NCBI RefSeq assembly: GCF_000015165.1
Contig: NC_009485.1
Span: forward strand, 6,653,501 to 6,717,500
Direction of reading: 5' to 3'
Length of the DNA stretch: 64,000 nt
Source of the DNA: Bradyrhizobium sp. BTAi1
GTDB lineage: Bacteria > Pseudomonadota > Alphaproteobacteria > Rhizobiales > Xanthobacteraceae
Part shown: positions 18,996 to 27,610 of the stretch, in pieces
How positions within the stretch are numbered: the first letter of the stretch is position 1
Layout: each line of letters opens with the position of its first letter
Translations under genes and position numbers: made by a program
The notes under the pieces: model-generated
What the model saw: only the letters and a program-made list of their open reading frames with translations
Told to the model about the DNA's origin: nothing
Database searches by the model: none

Positions 18996-20207
18996 TCAAG
19001 CCGCCTGAGCCAGCCCCATCTCGGCCCAGATTTCCGACAGCGCCGAGACCAGATGCTCGATGTCGGCGTCGCTGTGATAGGGCGACGGCGTGATGCGCAG
19101 CCGCTCGGTGCCGCGCGGCACCGTCGGATAGTTGATCGGCTGCACATAGATGCCGTAGCGATCGAGCAGGATGTCGCTGATCCGCTTGCACAGCACGGGA
19201 TCGCGCACCATCACCGGAACGATGTGGCTGGGATTGTCGAGGTGGCTGACGCCGGCCTCGTCGAGGCGGCGGCGCAGCCGCGCGACGCGATCCTGGTGCC
19301 GGGCGCGCTCGACATGGCTGGCCTTGAGGTGGCGGATGCTGGTCAGCGCGCCCGCGGCCACCGCCGGCGGCAGCGAGCTGGAGAAGATGAAGCCGGAGGC
19401 GAAGCTGCGCACGAAGTCGCAGACCGTGTTGGACGCGGTGATGTAGCCGCCGATGACGCCGAACGCCTTCGCCAGCGTGCCCTCGATCACGGTCAGCCGA
19501 TCCGCGACGCCGTCGCGCTCCGAAATGCCGCCGCCGCGCGGGCCGTATAGGCCGACGGCATGGACCTCGTCGAGATAGGTCATCGCGTTGAATTCATCGG
19601 CGACGTCGCAGATATCCGAGATCGGCGAGATGTCGCCATCCATCGAATAGACGCTCTCGAACGCGATCAGCTTCGGCACCTTCGGATCGAGGTCCGACAG
19701 CTTGTCGCGGAGATCGGCGACGTCATTGTGGCGCCAGATGCGGGTTTCGCAGCGGCTGTGGCGGATGCCTTCGATCATCGAGGCGTGGTTGAGCTCGTCG
19801 GACAGGATCACGCAGCCGGGCATGCGTGCCGCCAGGGTCGACAGCGAGGTCCAGTTCGAGACGTAGCCGGAGTTGAACAGCAGCGCCGCCTGCTTGCCGT
19901 GGAGATCGGCGAGCTCGTCCTCGAGCAGGATGTGATAATGATTGGTGCCGCTGATGTTGCGGGTGCCGCCGGCGCCGGCGCCACAACGGTCGAGCGCCTC
20001 GTGCATGACTTCCAGCACCTTCGGATGCTGACCCATGCCGAGATAGTCGTTCGAGCACCACACCGCGACGTCGCGCTCGCCATGGGGACCGCGGTAGGTC
20101 GCGATCGGGAAGGCGCCCGCCTTGCGTTCGAGGTCGGCGAACACGCGGTAACGCCCTTCCCGCCGCAGGCCGTCGAGCTGGCGGCGGAAATAGTCTTCGT
20201 AGTTCAT
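18996..20207 (-). CDS. hemA: 5-aminolevulinate synthase
   Basis: 403 residues; a PLP enzyme condensing glycine and succinyl-CoA to 5-aminolevulinate, the first tetrapyrrole step in alphaproteobacteria. The PLP lysine is K247 in GTLAKAFGVIGGY; substrate-site motifs CSNDYLGMGQHP and GAGAGGTRNISGT are present. The ATG at 20207 overlaps the puhE stop by ATGA and follows GGGGGAG. It is the last gene of the bchF-to-hemA superoperon, so supply of precursor rises together with photosystem synthesis; a housekeeping copy may exist elsewhere. Confidence 0.97.
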   Translation of the reverse strand: MNYEDYFRRQLDGLRREGRYRVFADLERKAGAFPIATYRGPHGERDVAVWCSNDYLGMGQHPKVLEVMHEALDRCGAGAGGTRNISGTNHYHILLEDELADLHGKQAALLFNSGYVSNWTSLSTLAARMPGCVILSDELNHASMIEGIRHSRCETRIWRHNDVADLRDKLSDLDPKVPKLIAFESVYSMDGDISPISDICDVADEFNAMTYLDEVHAVGLYGPRGGGISERDGVADRLTVIEGTLAKAFGVIGGYITASNTVCDFVRSFASGFIFSSSLPPAVAAGALTSIRHLKASHVERARHQDRVARLRRRLDEAGVSHLDNPSHIVPVMVRDPVLCKRISDILLDRYGIYVQPINYPTVPRGTERLRITPSPYHSDADIEHLVSALSEIWAEMGLAQAA

Positions 20208-21241
20208 GGTACTCCCCCCTGTGCTGTCGTATTCGGATCGACCGGTGTCGTGATGGATGCTGCGGCCAGTCCGGTGATGGTCTGCGCCTGCGCCTCGGCG
20301 CGGGCTTGGCGATAGGCCTGGCGAAACTGCTCTTCGAGCCGTTGGCGGGCCTGGGCTGCGGCGGTCTTCTGCGCCGAGACCGGGCGCTCCGGTGGCGTCG
20401 GCACGACGGCAAGCACGGGCCGCACCATCGGCGTGACAGGAACAGGCGCAGGCGCGGCAGCAACGGCAGCGATCGCCGGCATGACCGGCTCGACCGGCGC
20501 GCTCCAGCGCCAAAGATTGATCACCGGCATCGGCAGCGCCATGAAGCCGTGTTCGAGCAGGCCGAGCGCGATCAGCGAGGCCAGCAGCGACAGCGCCACG
20601 CCGTCGAACGAGGATTTCGCGCCGAGCGCGGCGGCCGCGACCAGCACCGTCGCAGCGAAAGCTGCCGCGAGCGAGAACGGAAACAGCAGGTTGATCGACT
20701 TCTTCGCAAAGTAGCTGCGCATGAAGCGCACCTGTTGCGGCAGGAGCTCGTCGTTCAACGTGCGGACCCCGAGGAACAAATTGATCTTGGCGCTCTGCCT
20801 GAGCACCAGCAGCGCGGCGAAGGTCCACCAGCTCAGGCGGTTCGGCGCGCCTGACGTGACCGCGAACACCAAACCCGCGGTCGCGATCAGCGCCAGCTCG
20901 TGATAGGCGATCGCCTGCAGAGCGAAGCCGATGCGGGACGCCGGCGTGCAGTCACCAGGGCACGGCTCCGGCCGCGGCCCGGTGATCCAGCCGGCGAGCA
21001 GCGACATCTCCACCGTGCCCCACAGCAGGATCGCGCAGGTGAAGGCGCAATAGGCGTTGGCATCCTCGGCGGCTTGGCTGGAGACCGCCACCCCCGACAG
21101 GGCCGCGGCGAAGGCCGCGGCCGTGCCCCATTTGAACGCGGCCGGATGACGGGCGGCGAGCCCGACCAGCGCCAGCACGGCGCCGGTCGAGAACCACCAG
21201 ACGAACACGACATAGGGAATGGCAATCGCGGTCGCGCCCAT
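20204..21241 (-). CDS. puhE: Photosynthetic complex assembly protein PuhE
   Basis: 345 residues. The first ~240 residues form several membrane helices, starting IAIPYVVFVWWFSTGAVLAL and including a conserved segment INLFLGVRTLNDELLP typical of PuhE (DUF3623). PuhE affects reaction center and bacteriochlorophyll accumulation. The last ~95 residues are a proline- and alanine-rich stretch (APAPVPVTP) followed by a charged, probably helical tail (QRLEEQFRQAYRQARAEAQ), which appears to extend the core family. Overlaps hemA by ATGA and follows acsF by 13 bases. Confidence 0.88.
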   Translation of the reverse strand: MGATAIAIPYVVFVWWFSTGAVLALVGLAARHPAAFKWGTAAAFAAALSGVAVSSQAAEDANAYCAFTCAILLWGTVEMSLLAGWITGPRPEPCPGDCTPASRIGFALQAIAYHELALIATAGLVFAVTSGAPNRLSWWTFAALLVLRQSAKINLFLGVRTLNDELLPQQVRFMRSYFAKKSINLLFPFSLAAAFAATVLVAAAALGAKSSFDGVALSLLASLIALGLLEHGFMALPMPVINLWRWSAPVEPVMPAIAAVAAAPAPVPVTPMVRPVLAVVPTPPERPVSAQKTAAAQARQRLEEQFRQAYRQARAEAQAQTITGLAAASITTPVDPNTTAQGGVP

Positions 21242-21254
21242 GTCCGGCTCCTTG

Positions 21255-22316
21255 TCACCAGGCGGGTTGCAGCCTGATCTCCCGTGGCAGCTCGTTGCTC
21301 TTGGCCGGCAGCATATAGAGCCGGCCGAAGGTCAGCGCCGCCTTGAGCGGCAGCACGGCACGCTTGATCGCCCCCATGACCCCGCCCTGCGCCTTCGCAT
21401 CGGCAATCGCCTCCGACACCTTGCGCAGCTGGTTCAAGCCGGCCCAGAAGCGCGGATTGTCGATGTCGAGCATGACCGGGAAGACCTGGCGCGAGATCTC
21501 CGAAGTGATGCGGAAGACGCGCATGTCGTACTCGTCCACGGGCATGCCGAGCGCTTCATAAAAGGCCGGCCGCATGTGGTCGCGCACATGCATGGTGGCG
21601 AACACCGCGAGCAGGAAGAACTTGATCCAGAGCTTGTTGAGCCCACTGAGCAGCTTCGGATCGGCGCGCATCAGAAGCGCGAACGCCTCGCCGTGGCGGA
21701 ACTCGTCGTTGCACCACCTCTCGAACCACTTGAAGATCGGGTGGAACTGGCGCTCGGGGTGGCGCTCCATCTGCCGATAGATCGTGATGTAGCGGGCATA
21801 GCCGATCTTCTCGGACAGATAGGTCGCATAGAAGATGAACTTGGGCTTGAAATAGGTGTACTTCTTCACCTTGGTGAGGAAGCCGAGGTCCACGCCGATG
21901 CCGTGATCCTTGAGGATCTCGTTGATGAAGCCGGCATGGCGGGCCTCGTCGCGGCTCATATAGGAGAACAGCTCGCGGATATCTGGGTTGGTGATCCGCT
22001 TCTTGATCTCGGCATAGAGCACGCAGCCGGAGAACTCGGCGGTCAGCGACGACACCAGGAAGTCCTTGAATTCCAGGCGGAGCGCCTCGGGCAGTTCGTT
22101 CAGATCCTTCTCGAATTCCGGCGTGCGCACGAAGTGCTTGCGGTTGTGGTCGGCGCGCAGCTCGGCCATGACCGCATCCCATTCGCGGCGCACCAGATCG
22201 ACGTTGAGCCGGTCCATGGCCGCAAAATCCGTGGTGTAGAAGCGTGGCGTGAGGATCGTGTCCTCCAGCGCCATCTTGGTGGAGATGTTCCCGGCTCCGC
22301 CTTCCATCGCGATCAT
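21255..22316 (-). CDS. acsF: Oxygen-dependent Mg-protoporphyrin IX monomethyl ester cyclase (di-iron)
   Basis: 353 residues. A ferritin-like di-iron oxygenase with E-x-x-H motifs: E124/H127 in DEARHAGF and a later DEFRHGEAF. It forms ring E of bacteriochlorophyll using O2, complementing BchE. The start overlaps the stop of the 101-codon gene by ATGA. Position between puhC and puhE is the common purple-bacterial arrangement. Confidence 0.96.
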   Translation of the reverse strand: MIAMEGGAGNISTKMALEDTILTPRFYTTDFAAMDRLNVDLVRREWDAVMAELRADHNRKHFVRTPEFEKDLNELPEALRLEFKDFLVSSLTAEFSGCVLYAEIKKRITNPDIRELFSYMSRDEARHAGFINEILKDHGIGVDLGFLTKVKKYTYFKPKFIFYATYLSEKIGYARYITIYRQMERHPERQFHPIFKWFERWCNDEFRHGEAFALLMRADPKLLSGLNKLWIKFFLLAVFATMHVRDHMRPAFYEALGMPVDEYDMRVFRITSEISRQVFPVMLDIDNPRFWAGLNQLRKVSEAIADAKAQGGVMGAIKRAVLPLKAALTFGRLYMLPAKSNELPREIRLQPAW

Positions 22317-22618
22317 CTGACCCTCCCGTCCGAAAAGCTGACGTCGTACAATTCCGTGAGCTCGAGATAGCCCGCGACGTGCATCATTGCGCGCTTCCAG
22401 GGCCCGGCCCGCACCACCGTCGCGGTCCGGCGCAGGTTGAGCTGCTCGCCGAACTTGACCGTGATCGGCTCGCCATGGATCACGACCTCGTCGCCCGGGC
22501 GGATGCCGACGTCACGGTCGAGCGTGACATGCGCATGCAGGGTCTCCGAGGTCTGCTCGACCTCGATGCTGCAGCCGATGTCGAAGCGGCGCGGTTCGCT
22601 GGCCCATAATCCTCTCAT
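22313..22618 (-). CDS. Conserved small protein of the puh operon (unknown function)
   Basis: 101 residues, no signal peptide or membrane helix. It contains a segment resembling a small beta-barrel (HVTLDRDVGIRPGDEVVIHG) and basic residues near LNLRRTATVVRAGPWKR. It overlaps both puhC (upstream, ATGA) and acsF (downstream, ATGA), so it is translationally coupled to both. A gene in this slot occurs in related photosynthesis clusters. Context suggests a role in complex assembly or cyclase support, but no function can be read from the sequence. Confidence 0.8.
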   Translation of the reverse strand: MRGLWASEPRRFDIGCSIEVEQTSETLHAHVTLDRDVGIRPGDEVVIHGEPITVKFGEQLNLRRTATVVRAGPWKRAMMHVAGYLELTELYDVSFSDGRVR

Positions 22619-23094
22619 CGCGTCTCTCCCATCGTCATCAGCTCCGCAAAGCGCCGCTTGTTGTCGGCTCCGAACGGCGCGAGATCGACGCGCCGCCCGG
22701 TCGCCGGATCGTCCAGGCTCAGACGACCGTCGGACCAGCGATTGATCGTGAACGCCGGTCCCGAGCCGATCGCGTGACGCTGGCGATCGAACGCCATGCT
22801 GCGCAACACCGTGCGCAGCAGGCCATCGCCGCCGGCCTCGACGACTCCGACGACCTTGCCGCTGTCAGGCGACACGACGGAGATGCCGCCATCGGGGCGA
22901 TCCTCGAACCGCAGCGCCACCGTCTGCACGGCAGCGACGTGATCGTTGCGCACGGTGCCCATCCCCGTGAGGCGACCGACGCCGGCCGCGACCAGGGCAA
23001 AGGCAACCAGCGCGAAGGCCGCGCGTAGCGCGCCCTTCGGAATGATGATCTCGGCTTCGCCGTGATCCTCGACATGGCCCTCGGCTTGGCTCAT
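22615..23094 (-). CDS. puhC: Photosynthetic complex assembly protein PuhC
   Basis: 159 residues. A short cytoplasmic N-terminus (MSQAEGHVEDHGEAEIIIPK), one membrane helix (AAFALVAFALVAAGVGRL) and a periplasmic domain with SVVSPDSGKVVGVVEAG. PuhC assists reaction center/LH1 assembly. GAGGAGG precedes the ATG at 23094; a longer open frame upstream overlaps puhB and lacks support. Confidence 0.9.
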   Translation of the reverse strand: MSQAEGHVEDHGEAEIIIPKGALRAAFALVAFALVAAGVGRLTGMGTVRNDHVAAVQTVALRFEDRPDGGISVVSPDSGKVVGVVEAGGDGLLRTVLRSMAFDRQRHAIGSGPAFTINRWSDGRLSLDDPATGRRVDLAPFGADNKRRFAELMTMGETR

Positions 23095-23110
23095 GACGTC
23101 CTCCTCCTCG

Positions 23111-23761
23111 TTACGCCGCGCTGACGACCGCGCCCGCAGGCGCACCCTGCGGCTGGCCATCGCCTGCCGGCAGCGGCTGGGCCGCACCAACACCATCCGA
23201 CGCCGCAACCAAGGCCTTGGCGAGGATCTCGGCGACGTTGCGCGCGTCAGGCACGCCGCGCAGCATCGGCTCGACCTCGTTCAACCGCCACGGCCGCGCA
23301 TGGGGCCACAGCAGCAGGTAGGACAGCCGCTGCTGGGCGGTGACGCCGAGCGGCAGGTCGCCGGAACCATCGGAATGCAGTTTCACATCGGCGCGGACGA
23401 CCTGCTTGAACGGTACATTCAAGGTCATCGGCAGCACGGCACCGAACTGCAGCAGCACGCGCCGGCTGGTGATGGTGTAGCGGGTGGTGCGGCTGTAGAG
23501 TATCGCGAGCCCGGTGAGCAGCAGCGTCGCCAGGGCCACCGGCGTCACCAGCGACGAGGCGCTGGCGACCGACGCCGCGAGCGGCTGATGATCGAGCACG
23601 CCCGCCACCACCCGCGCGCCGAACAGCGCCGCGAAATAAGCCAGCACCAGGCGCAGGTGGAAGACCCGCAGCAGCAGCGCCTTCACCGTCGGCTGTCCTT
23701 GCCAGAGCAGTCGCTCGCCTTGCGGCAGCAACAGCTGGTCTTGCTCCCCACGCGGACTCAC
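23111..23761 (-). CDS. puhB: Photosynthetic complex assembly protein PuhB
   Basis: 216 residues from a GTG start overlapping the puhA stop (GTGA), with AGGAG eight bases upstream. It begins MSPRGEQDQLLLPQGERLLW and has two or more membrane segments (LVLAYFAALFGARVVAG; LVTPVALATLLLTGLAIL) followed by a PH-like domain (YTITSRRVLLQFGAVLPMTL). PuhB acts as a reaction center assembly factor. The C-terminal 35 residues are low-complexity. Confidence 0.92.
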   Translation of the reverse strand: MSPRGEQDQLLLPQGERLLWQGQPTVKALLLRVFHLRLVLAYFAALFGARVVAGVLDHQPLAASVASASSLVTPVALATLLLTGLAILYSRTTRYTITSRRVLLQFGAVLPMTLNVPFKQVVRADVKLHSDGSGDLPLGVTAQQRLSYLLLWPHARPWRLNEVEPMLRGVPDARNVAEILAKALVAASDGVGAAQPLPAGDGQPQGAPAGAVVSAA

Positions 23762-24540
23762 AGCAGCGGCTCCTGGCGTGCAGCGGTCGCGTAGAGATGT
23801 CCGCCACCGAAATAGCCGACGATCTTGTCCTCCTCGAGCTTGGTGACCTGGTCGGGATTGGCGAGGCCGGGCACGTTGGCGAATTGCGAGCCGAGGATGG
23901 CGTCGACCAGCACCGCCTTGCGCGACTTGTCGACCACCGCCATGGTCATCGGCAGCAGCACGTGGCGGCCGACGGTGCCCTCGACCTCGACTTCGAGATA
24001 CCGGATCAGCATCTCGGCGCGGTCGACCCAGACCTCGCGGATCTTGCCGCCGAGTTGGCCGTCGCAGCCGAACACCGGCATGCCGCGCGGATCCGGATCC
24101 TCCGAGGCGATGAAGATGCTGCCGTCGACGCGCAGCGGCACGATCGCCGGGATGTTGTCCATGGTCAGCTCCGGCTCGTCCCTGCGCGCGGCATAGGAGC
24201 CCGGGCCGACGCCGTCGAGCATCGGATTGCCGGTCGGCAGATAGGGCGTGCCCGGCCACGAATACATCGGCGTCACCGGCGCATCGGCGCGGTCATTGTC
24301 CCGGTTCGGCAGGGTCGCGGTGCGCCCACCATGCATGTGATAGGTCTTCGGCGACGGCGGCGTCGGGAAGCCGTGACCGCTCGATGCGGTCTGCCGGCCG
24401 ATCCGGCCTTCGAACTGCAACGGATAGCCTTCGCGCTTGTCCTCGGTGCGCAGGTAGAAGATCAGGGCCGCGAAGAATATCCAAAACCCGTAAAGCACCA
24501 CCTGGGCGACATCGATGTAGCTCGTGAAAGACGTCTGCAT
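23758..24540 (-). CDS. puhA: Photosynthetic reaction center H subunit
   Basis: 260 residues. A single N-terminal membrane helix (DVAQVVLYGFWIFFAALIFY) followed by the cytoplasmic PRC-barrel domain with REGYPLQFEG, the PRC segment GKIREVWVDRAEMLIRYLEV and a conserved C-terminus. It caps the L/M heterodimer and conducts protons to QB. Coupled to puhB by GTGA and 19 bases after lhaA. Confidence 0.98.
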   Translation of the reverse strand: MQTSFTSYIDVAQVVLYGFWIFFAALIFYLRTEDKREGYPLQFEGRIGRQTASSGHGFPTPPSPKTYHMHGGRTATLPNRDNDRADAPVTPMYSWPGTPYLPTGNPMLDGVGPGSYAARRDEPELTMDNIPAIVPLRVDGSIFIASEDPDPRGMPVFGCDGQLGGKIREVWVDRAEMLIRYLEVEVEGTVGRHVLLPMTMAVVDKSRKAVLVDAILGSQFANVPGLANPDQVTKLEEDKIVGYFGGGHLYATAARQEPLL

Positions 24541-24559
24541 GGTTTCCTCCCCGACTGGG

Positions 24560-25993
24560 CTAACCTGGAAATTCAGCTATTCCGAATTGCAACTGTTGTG
24601 GCGATGACGGCGCGTGGCGCCGCACCAGCGGTCCGATGACCGCGAGCGTGACGAACAACAGGCCGATCTCGATGTGGTAGACGATGCTGTAGCCGGTCGC
24701 CGGCCCCGCCAGAGCGACGCCGAGACGGCCATCCAGCGCGAGTTGCGACATCACATCGCGAATGGCGCCACCGCCGGCGATCGCAACGCCGGCGGCCGTC
24801 GCCTGCACCGCGCCCCAGGCCCCGAGCGCAAGCCCGCTCTCGCCGTTCTGCACGAGCGCCATGGCCGCCGTCAGCGTGCCCACCGCGAACAGACCGCCGC
24901 CGAAGCCGATCGCCGTCGTGCCGATCCGGAACAGCAAGGGCGAGGCCAGCGGCGCCGAGAAGATCACGCAGGAGAAGGCGAACAAGCCGACGAGCCCGCC
25001 GAGCGCCGCGATCCGATATGGATCGGCGCCCTTGCCGAGACGGCGCGCCGAAAGGCCGAAGCCGACCAGCGTGCCCGCCGCGAACAAGGCGGTCAGCGCC
25101 GTGGTCTCCCCGACCGTGAGATGCAGGATCTCGGCGCCGTAGGGTTCGAGCAGGATGTCCTGCATCGTAAAGCCCGCGGTGCCGAGCCCGACGGCAACCA
25201 GCACGCGCAGCGAACCGCCGGCCTCGCGGAAGTGACGCCAGGAATCGCCGAAGCGCGGCCGCTCGCGGGCAGCCGAGGTGCGCGACGGATCACGCGCCTC
25301 CTGCTTCCACAACGCGATGACATTGAGCACCATCTCGGTCACCGCGGCGCCCTGGATCACCTGGATCAGACGCATCTCGCTGAACTCGGCGAGCAGCCCG
25401 CCGAAGGTCAGCGCGCTCGCCATCATGCCGAACATCAGCATCACATAGAGGAACGCAACGACGCGCGGCCGCGAGTGCTCGGGTGCGATGTCGGTGGCGA
25501 GCGACAGGCCCGCGGTCTGCGTGGTGTGCAGCCCGGCACCGACCAGCAGGAAGGCCAGCGCCGCGCCGATGCGGCCGGCGATCACCTGGCCCGGCGCATC
25601 GCCCGACGACAGCAGTAGCAGCGCGAACGGCATGATCGCGAGGCCGCCGAACTGCAGCAGGGTTCCCATCCAGATGTAAGGGACGCGGCGCCAGCCGAGC
25701 ACCGAACGATGATGGTCGGACTTGAAGCCGATCAGCACGCGCAACGGCGCGAACACCAGCGGCAGCGCCACCATCGTGGCGACCAGCCAGGAGGGCACGC
25801 CGAGCTCGACGATCATGACGCGGTTGAGCGTGCCGTTGAGCAGCACCACCGAAATGCCGATCGAGACCTGGAACAGCGACAGCCGCATCAGGCGCGACAG
25901 CGGCAGTTCGGTCGAGGCGGCATCCGCAAACGGCAGATAGCGCGACGACAGCCGCGTCCACAGTTGCAGCAGCGATGGTGCGCGCGCGCTCAT
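24560..25993 (-). CDS. lhaA: Light-harvesting complex 1 assembly protein LhaA (PucC family)
   Basis: 477 residues with about twelve membrane helices of the BCD/PucC branch of the major facilitator superfamily. Motifs LNRVMIVELGVP and GWRRVPYIWMGTL are typical. It assists insertion of LH1 polypeptides or pigment delivery. It overlaps bchM by ATGA and immediately precedes puhA, as in Rhodobacter. A second PucC-family gene lies at 38148-39482. Confidence 0.94.
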   Translation of the reverse strand: MSARAPSLLQLWTRLSSRYLPFADAASTELPLSRLMRLSLFQVSIGISVVLLNGTLNRVMIVELGVPSWLVATMVALPLVFAPLRVLIGFKSDHHRSVLGWRRVPYIWMGTLLQFGGLAIMPFALLLLSSGDAPGQVIAGRIGAALAFLLVGAGLHTTQTAGLSLATDIAPEHSRPRVVAFLYVMLMFGMMASALTFGGLLAEFSEMRLIQVIQGAAVTEMVLNVIALWKQEARDPSRTSAARERPRFGDSWRHFREAGGSLRVLVAVGLGTAGFTMQDILLEPYGAEILHLTVGETTALTALFAAGTLVGFGLSARRLGKGADPYRIAALGGLVGLFAFSCVIFSAPLASPLLFRIGTTAIGFGGGLFAVGTLTAAMALVQNGESGLALGAWGAVQATAAGVAIAGGGAIRDVMSQLALDGRLGVALAGPATGYSIVYHIEIGLLFVTLAVIGPLVRRHAPSSPQQLQFGIAEFPG

Positions 25994-26691
25994 GACGGGC
26001 GAAGCTCCAGCGCTTGCGAGATGTAGAAGCCGTTGGCGATGCGGCAGTTGCGGGCGCAGCGCCAGTCGGCGAGATCAGGGTGATCGGCGATGAGGCGGTA
26101 CAGCTTCTGTTCCGTAACCGGCTCGATCGCCGGCGCGCGATTGCCGCGCGGAAACACGCCGCCGACCGCATGCATGACGGCGAGCAGCGGCGTCCGAGGC
26201 GCGTAGGTCATCAAGATCGATTCGGAGGTGCGCGCGGCCAGACCAGCCACGATCCGCACGGCATCCTCGGCGCGGTAGTGAATGAACGAATCCATTGCCA
26301 CGACGAAGTTGAAGCCACCGTGCCGGGGATCGAGCATGTCGCCGGCGACGAAGTGGATCGCATTTCGGCTGATGTCGTCGGGCAGCCGGCGCCGTGCGAT
26401 CTCGATCAGGGTCGGCGAGATGTCGACGGCAACGACCTCGGCGCCGCGCCGCGCCGCCTCGATCGAAAAGCTGCCGGTGCCGCAGCCGGCATCGAGCAGC
26501 CGCGCGCCACGCAGATCGAGCGGCAACCAGGACAAGAGTGTCCGCCGCATCTCGTCGCGGCCGGCGCGCACCGTGGCGCGGATGCGGCCGACCGGCGCGT
26601 CGGAGGTCAACCGCGTCCAGGCGGCGACCGCGGTGCGGTCGAAATAGGTCTCCACTTCACTGCGGCGGGCGAGATATTCCGCTGTCGTCAT
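25990..26691 (-). CDS. bchM: Mg-protoporphyrin IX methyltransferase
   Basis: 233 residues; a SAM-dependent methyltransferase with the motif LLDAGCGTGSFSIEAARRGA. It methylates the C13 propionate of Mg-protoporphyrin IX after BchH-ID insert magnesium. The ATG at 26691 gives the usual length; an in-frame ATG at 26727 would overlap the end of bchL. It lies between bchL and lhaA. Confidence 0.95.
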   Translation of the reverse strand: MTTAEYLARRSEVETYFDRTAVAAWTRLTSDAPVGRIRATVRAGRDEMRRTLLSWLPLDLRGARLLDAGCGTGSFSIEAARRGAEVVAVDISPTLIEIARRRLPDDISRNAIHFVAGDMLDPRHGGFNFVVAMDSFIHYRAEDAVRIVAGLAARTSESILMTYAPRTPLLAVMHAVGGVFPRGNRAPAIEPVTEQKLYRLIADHPDLADWRCARNCRIANGFYISQALELRPS

Positions 26692-26704
26692 CGCGTAGCC
26701 CCAC

Positions 26705-27610
26705 TCAATCGAAGCCAAGGAGATCAAAGATGTCGCGGTCCTTGAGCGGCACCGCCTGCATCGGCTCGACGCCGGCGAGCAGCGACGCCGCGAGGCGCAG
26801 ATACTCGTTCTGGGCGCGCTCGACGTCGGGCGAGGGCTCCATCTCGAACAGCGTGCACTTCTTCAGCCGGCTCTTGCGGATGACGTCGAGATCGGGAAAG
26901 TGCGCCACCGTCTTCAGGCCGGCACGCTCGTTGAACTTGTCGATCTGGTCGGTGGCGGCGCTGCGGTTGGCGATGACGCCGCCGAGCCGCACCGGATAGT
27001 TGCGCGACTTGGCCTGGATTGCCGCCACGATGCGGTTCATCGCAAAGATCGAGTCGAAATCGTTCGCGGCCACGATCAGCGCGCGGTCGGCATGCTGCAG
27101 GGGGGCAGCGAAGCCACCGCAGACGACGTCGCCGAGCACGTCGAAGATCACCACATCGGTGTCCTCGAGCAGATGGTGCTCCTTGAGCAGCTTCACCGTC
27201 TGGCCAACGACATAGCCGCCGCAGCCGGTGCCGGCCGGCGGACCGCCCGCCTCCACGCACATCACGCCATTGTAGCCCTGATAGACGAAGTCCTCGGGGC
27301 GCAGCTCCTCGGCGTGGAAGTTGACCTGCTCGAGGATGTCGATGACCGTGGGCACCAGCCGCTTGGTCAGCGTGAAGGTGGAGTCGTGCTTGGGATCGCA
27401 GCCGATCTGCAGCACGCGCTTGCCGAGCTTGGACAGCGCGACCGAAAGGTTCGACGACGTCGTGCTCTTGCCGATGCCACCCTTGCCATACACCGAGAAC
27501 ACCTTGGCGGTGCCGATGACGACGTTCGGATCGAGCTGCACCTGGACGCTGCCGGCGCCATCGGGGCGTCGCGGCGCGGTTGTCAGCGGCGGTCTCAAGG
27601 TCACGTTCAT
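26705..27610 (-). CDS. bchL: Light-independent protochlorophyllide reductase, iron protein BchL
   Basis: 301 residues, nitrogenase iron-protein-like. P-loop GKGGIGKST at 42-50; the Fe4S4 cysteines lie in GTGCGGYV and DVVCGGF. It delivers electrons to BchNB for reduction of protochlorophyllide ring D in the dark. Overlaps the bchH stop by ATGA. Confidence 0.98.
   Translation of the reverse strand: MNVTLRPPLTTAPRRPDGAGSVQVQLDPNVVIGTAKVFSVYGKGGIGKSTTSSNLSVALSKLGKRVLQIGCDPKHDSTFTLTKRLVPTVIDILEQVNFHAEELRPEDFVYQGYNGVMCVEAGGPPAGTGCGGYVVGQTVKLLKEHHLLEDTDVVIFDVLGDVVCGGFAAPLQHADRALIVAANDFDSIFAMNRIVAAIQAKSRNYPVRLGGVIANRSAATDQIDKFNERAGLKTVAHFPDLDVIRKSRLKKCTLFEMEPSPDVERAQNEYLRLAASLLAGVEPMQAVPLKDRDIFDLLGFD

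Noticed and set aside
18996..20828. A longer HemA chain from 20828
   Set aside because: The added region overlaps puhE in another frame; the ATG at 20207 has GGGGGAG and gives the standard 403 residues.
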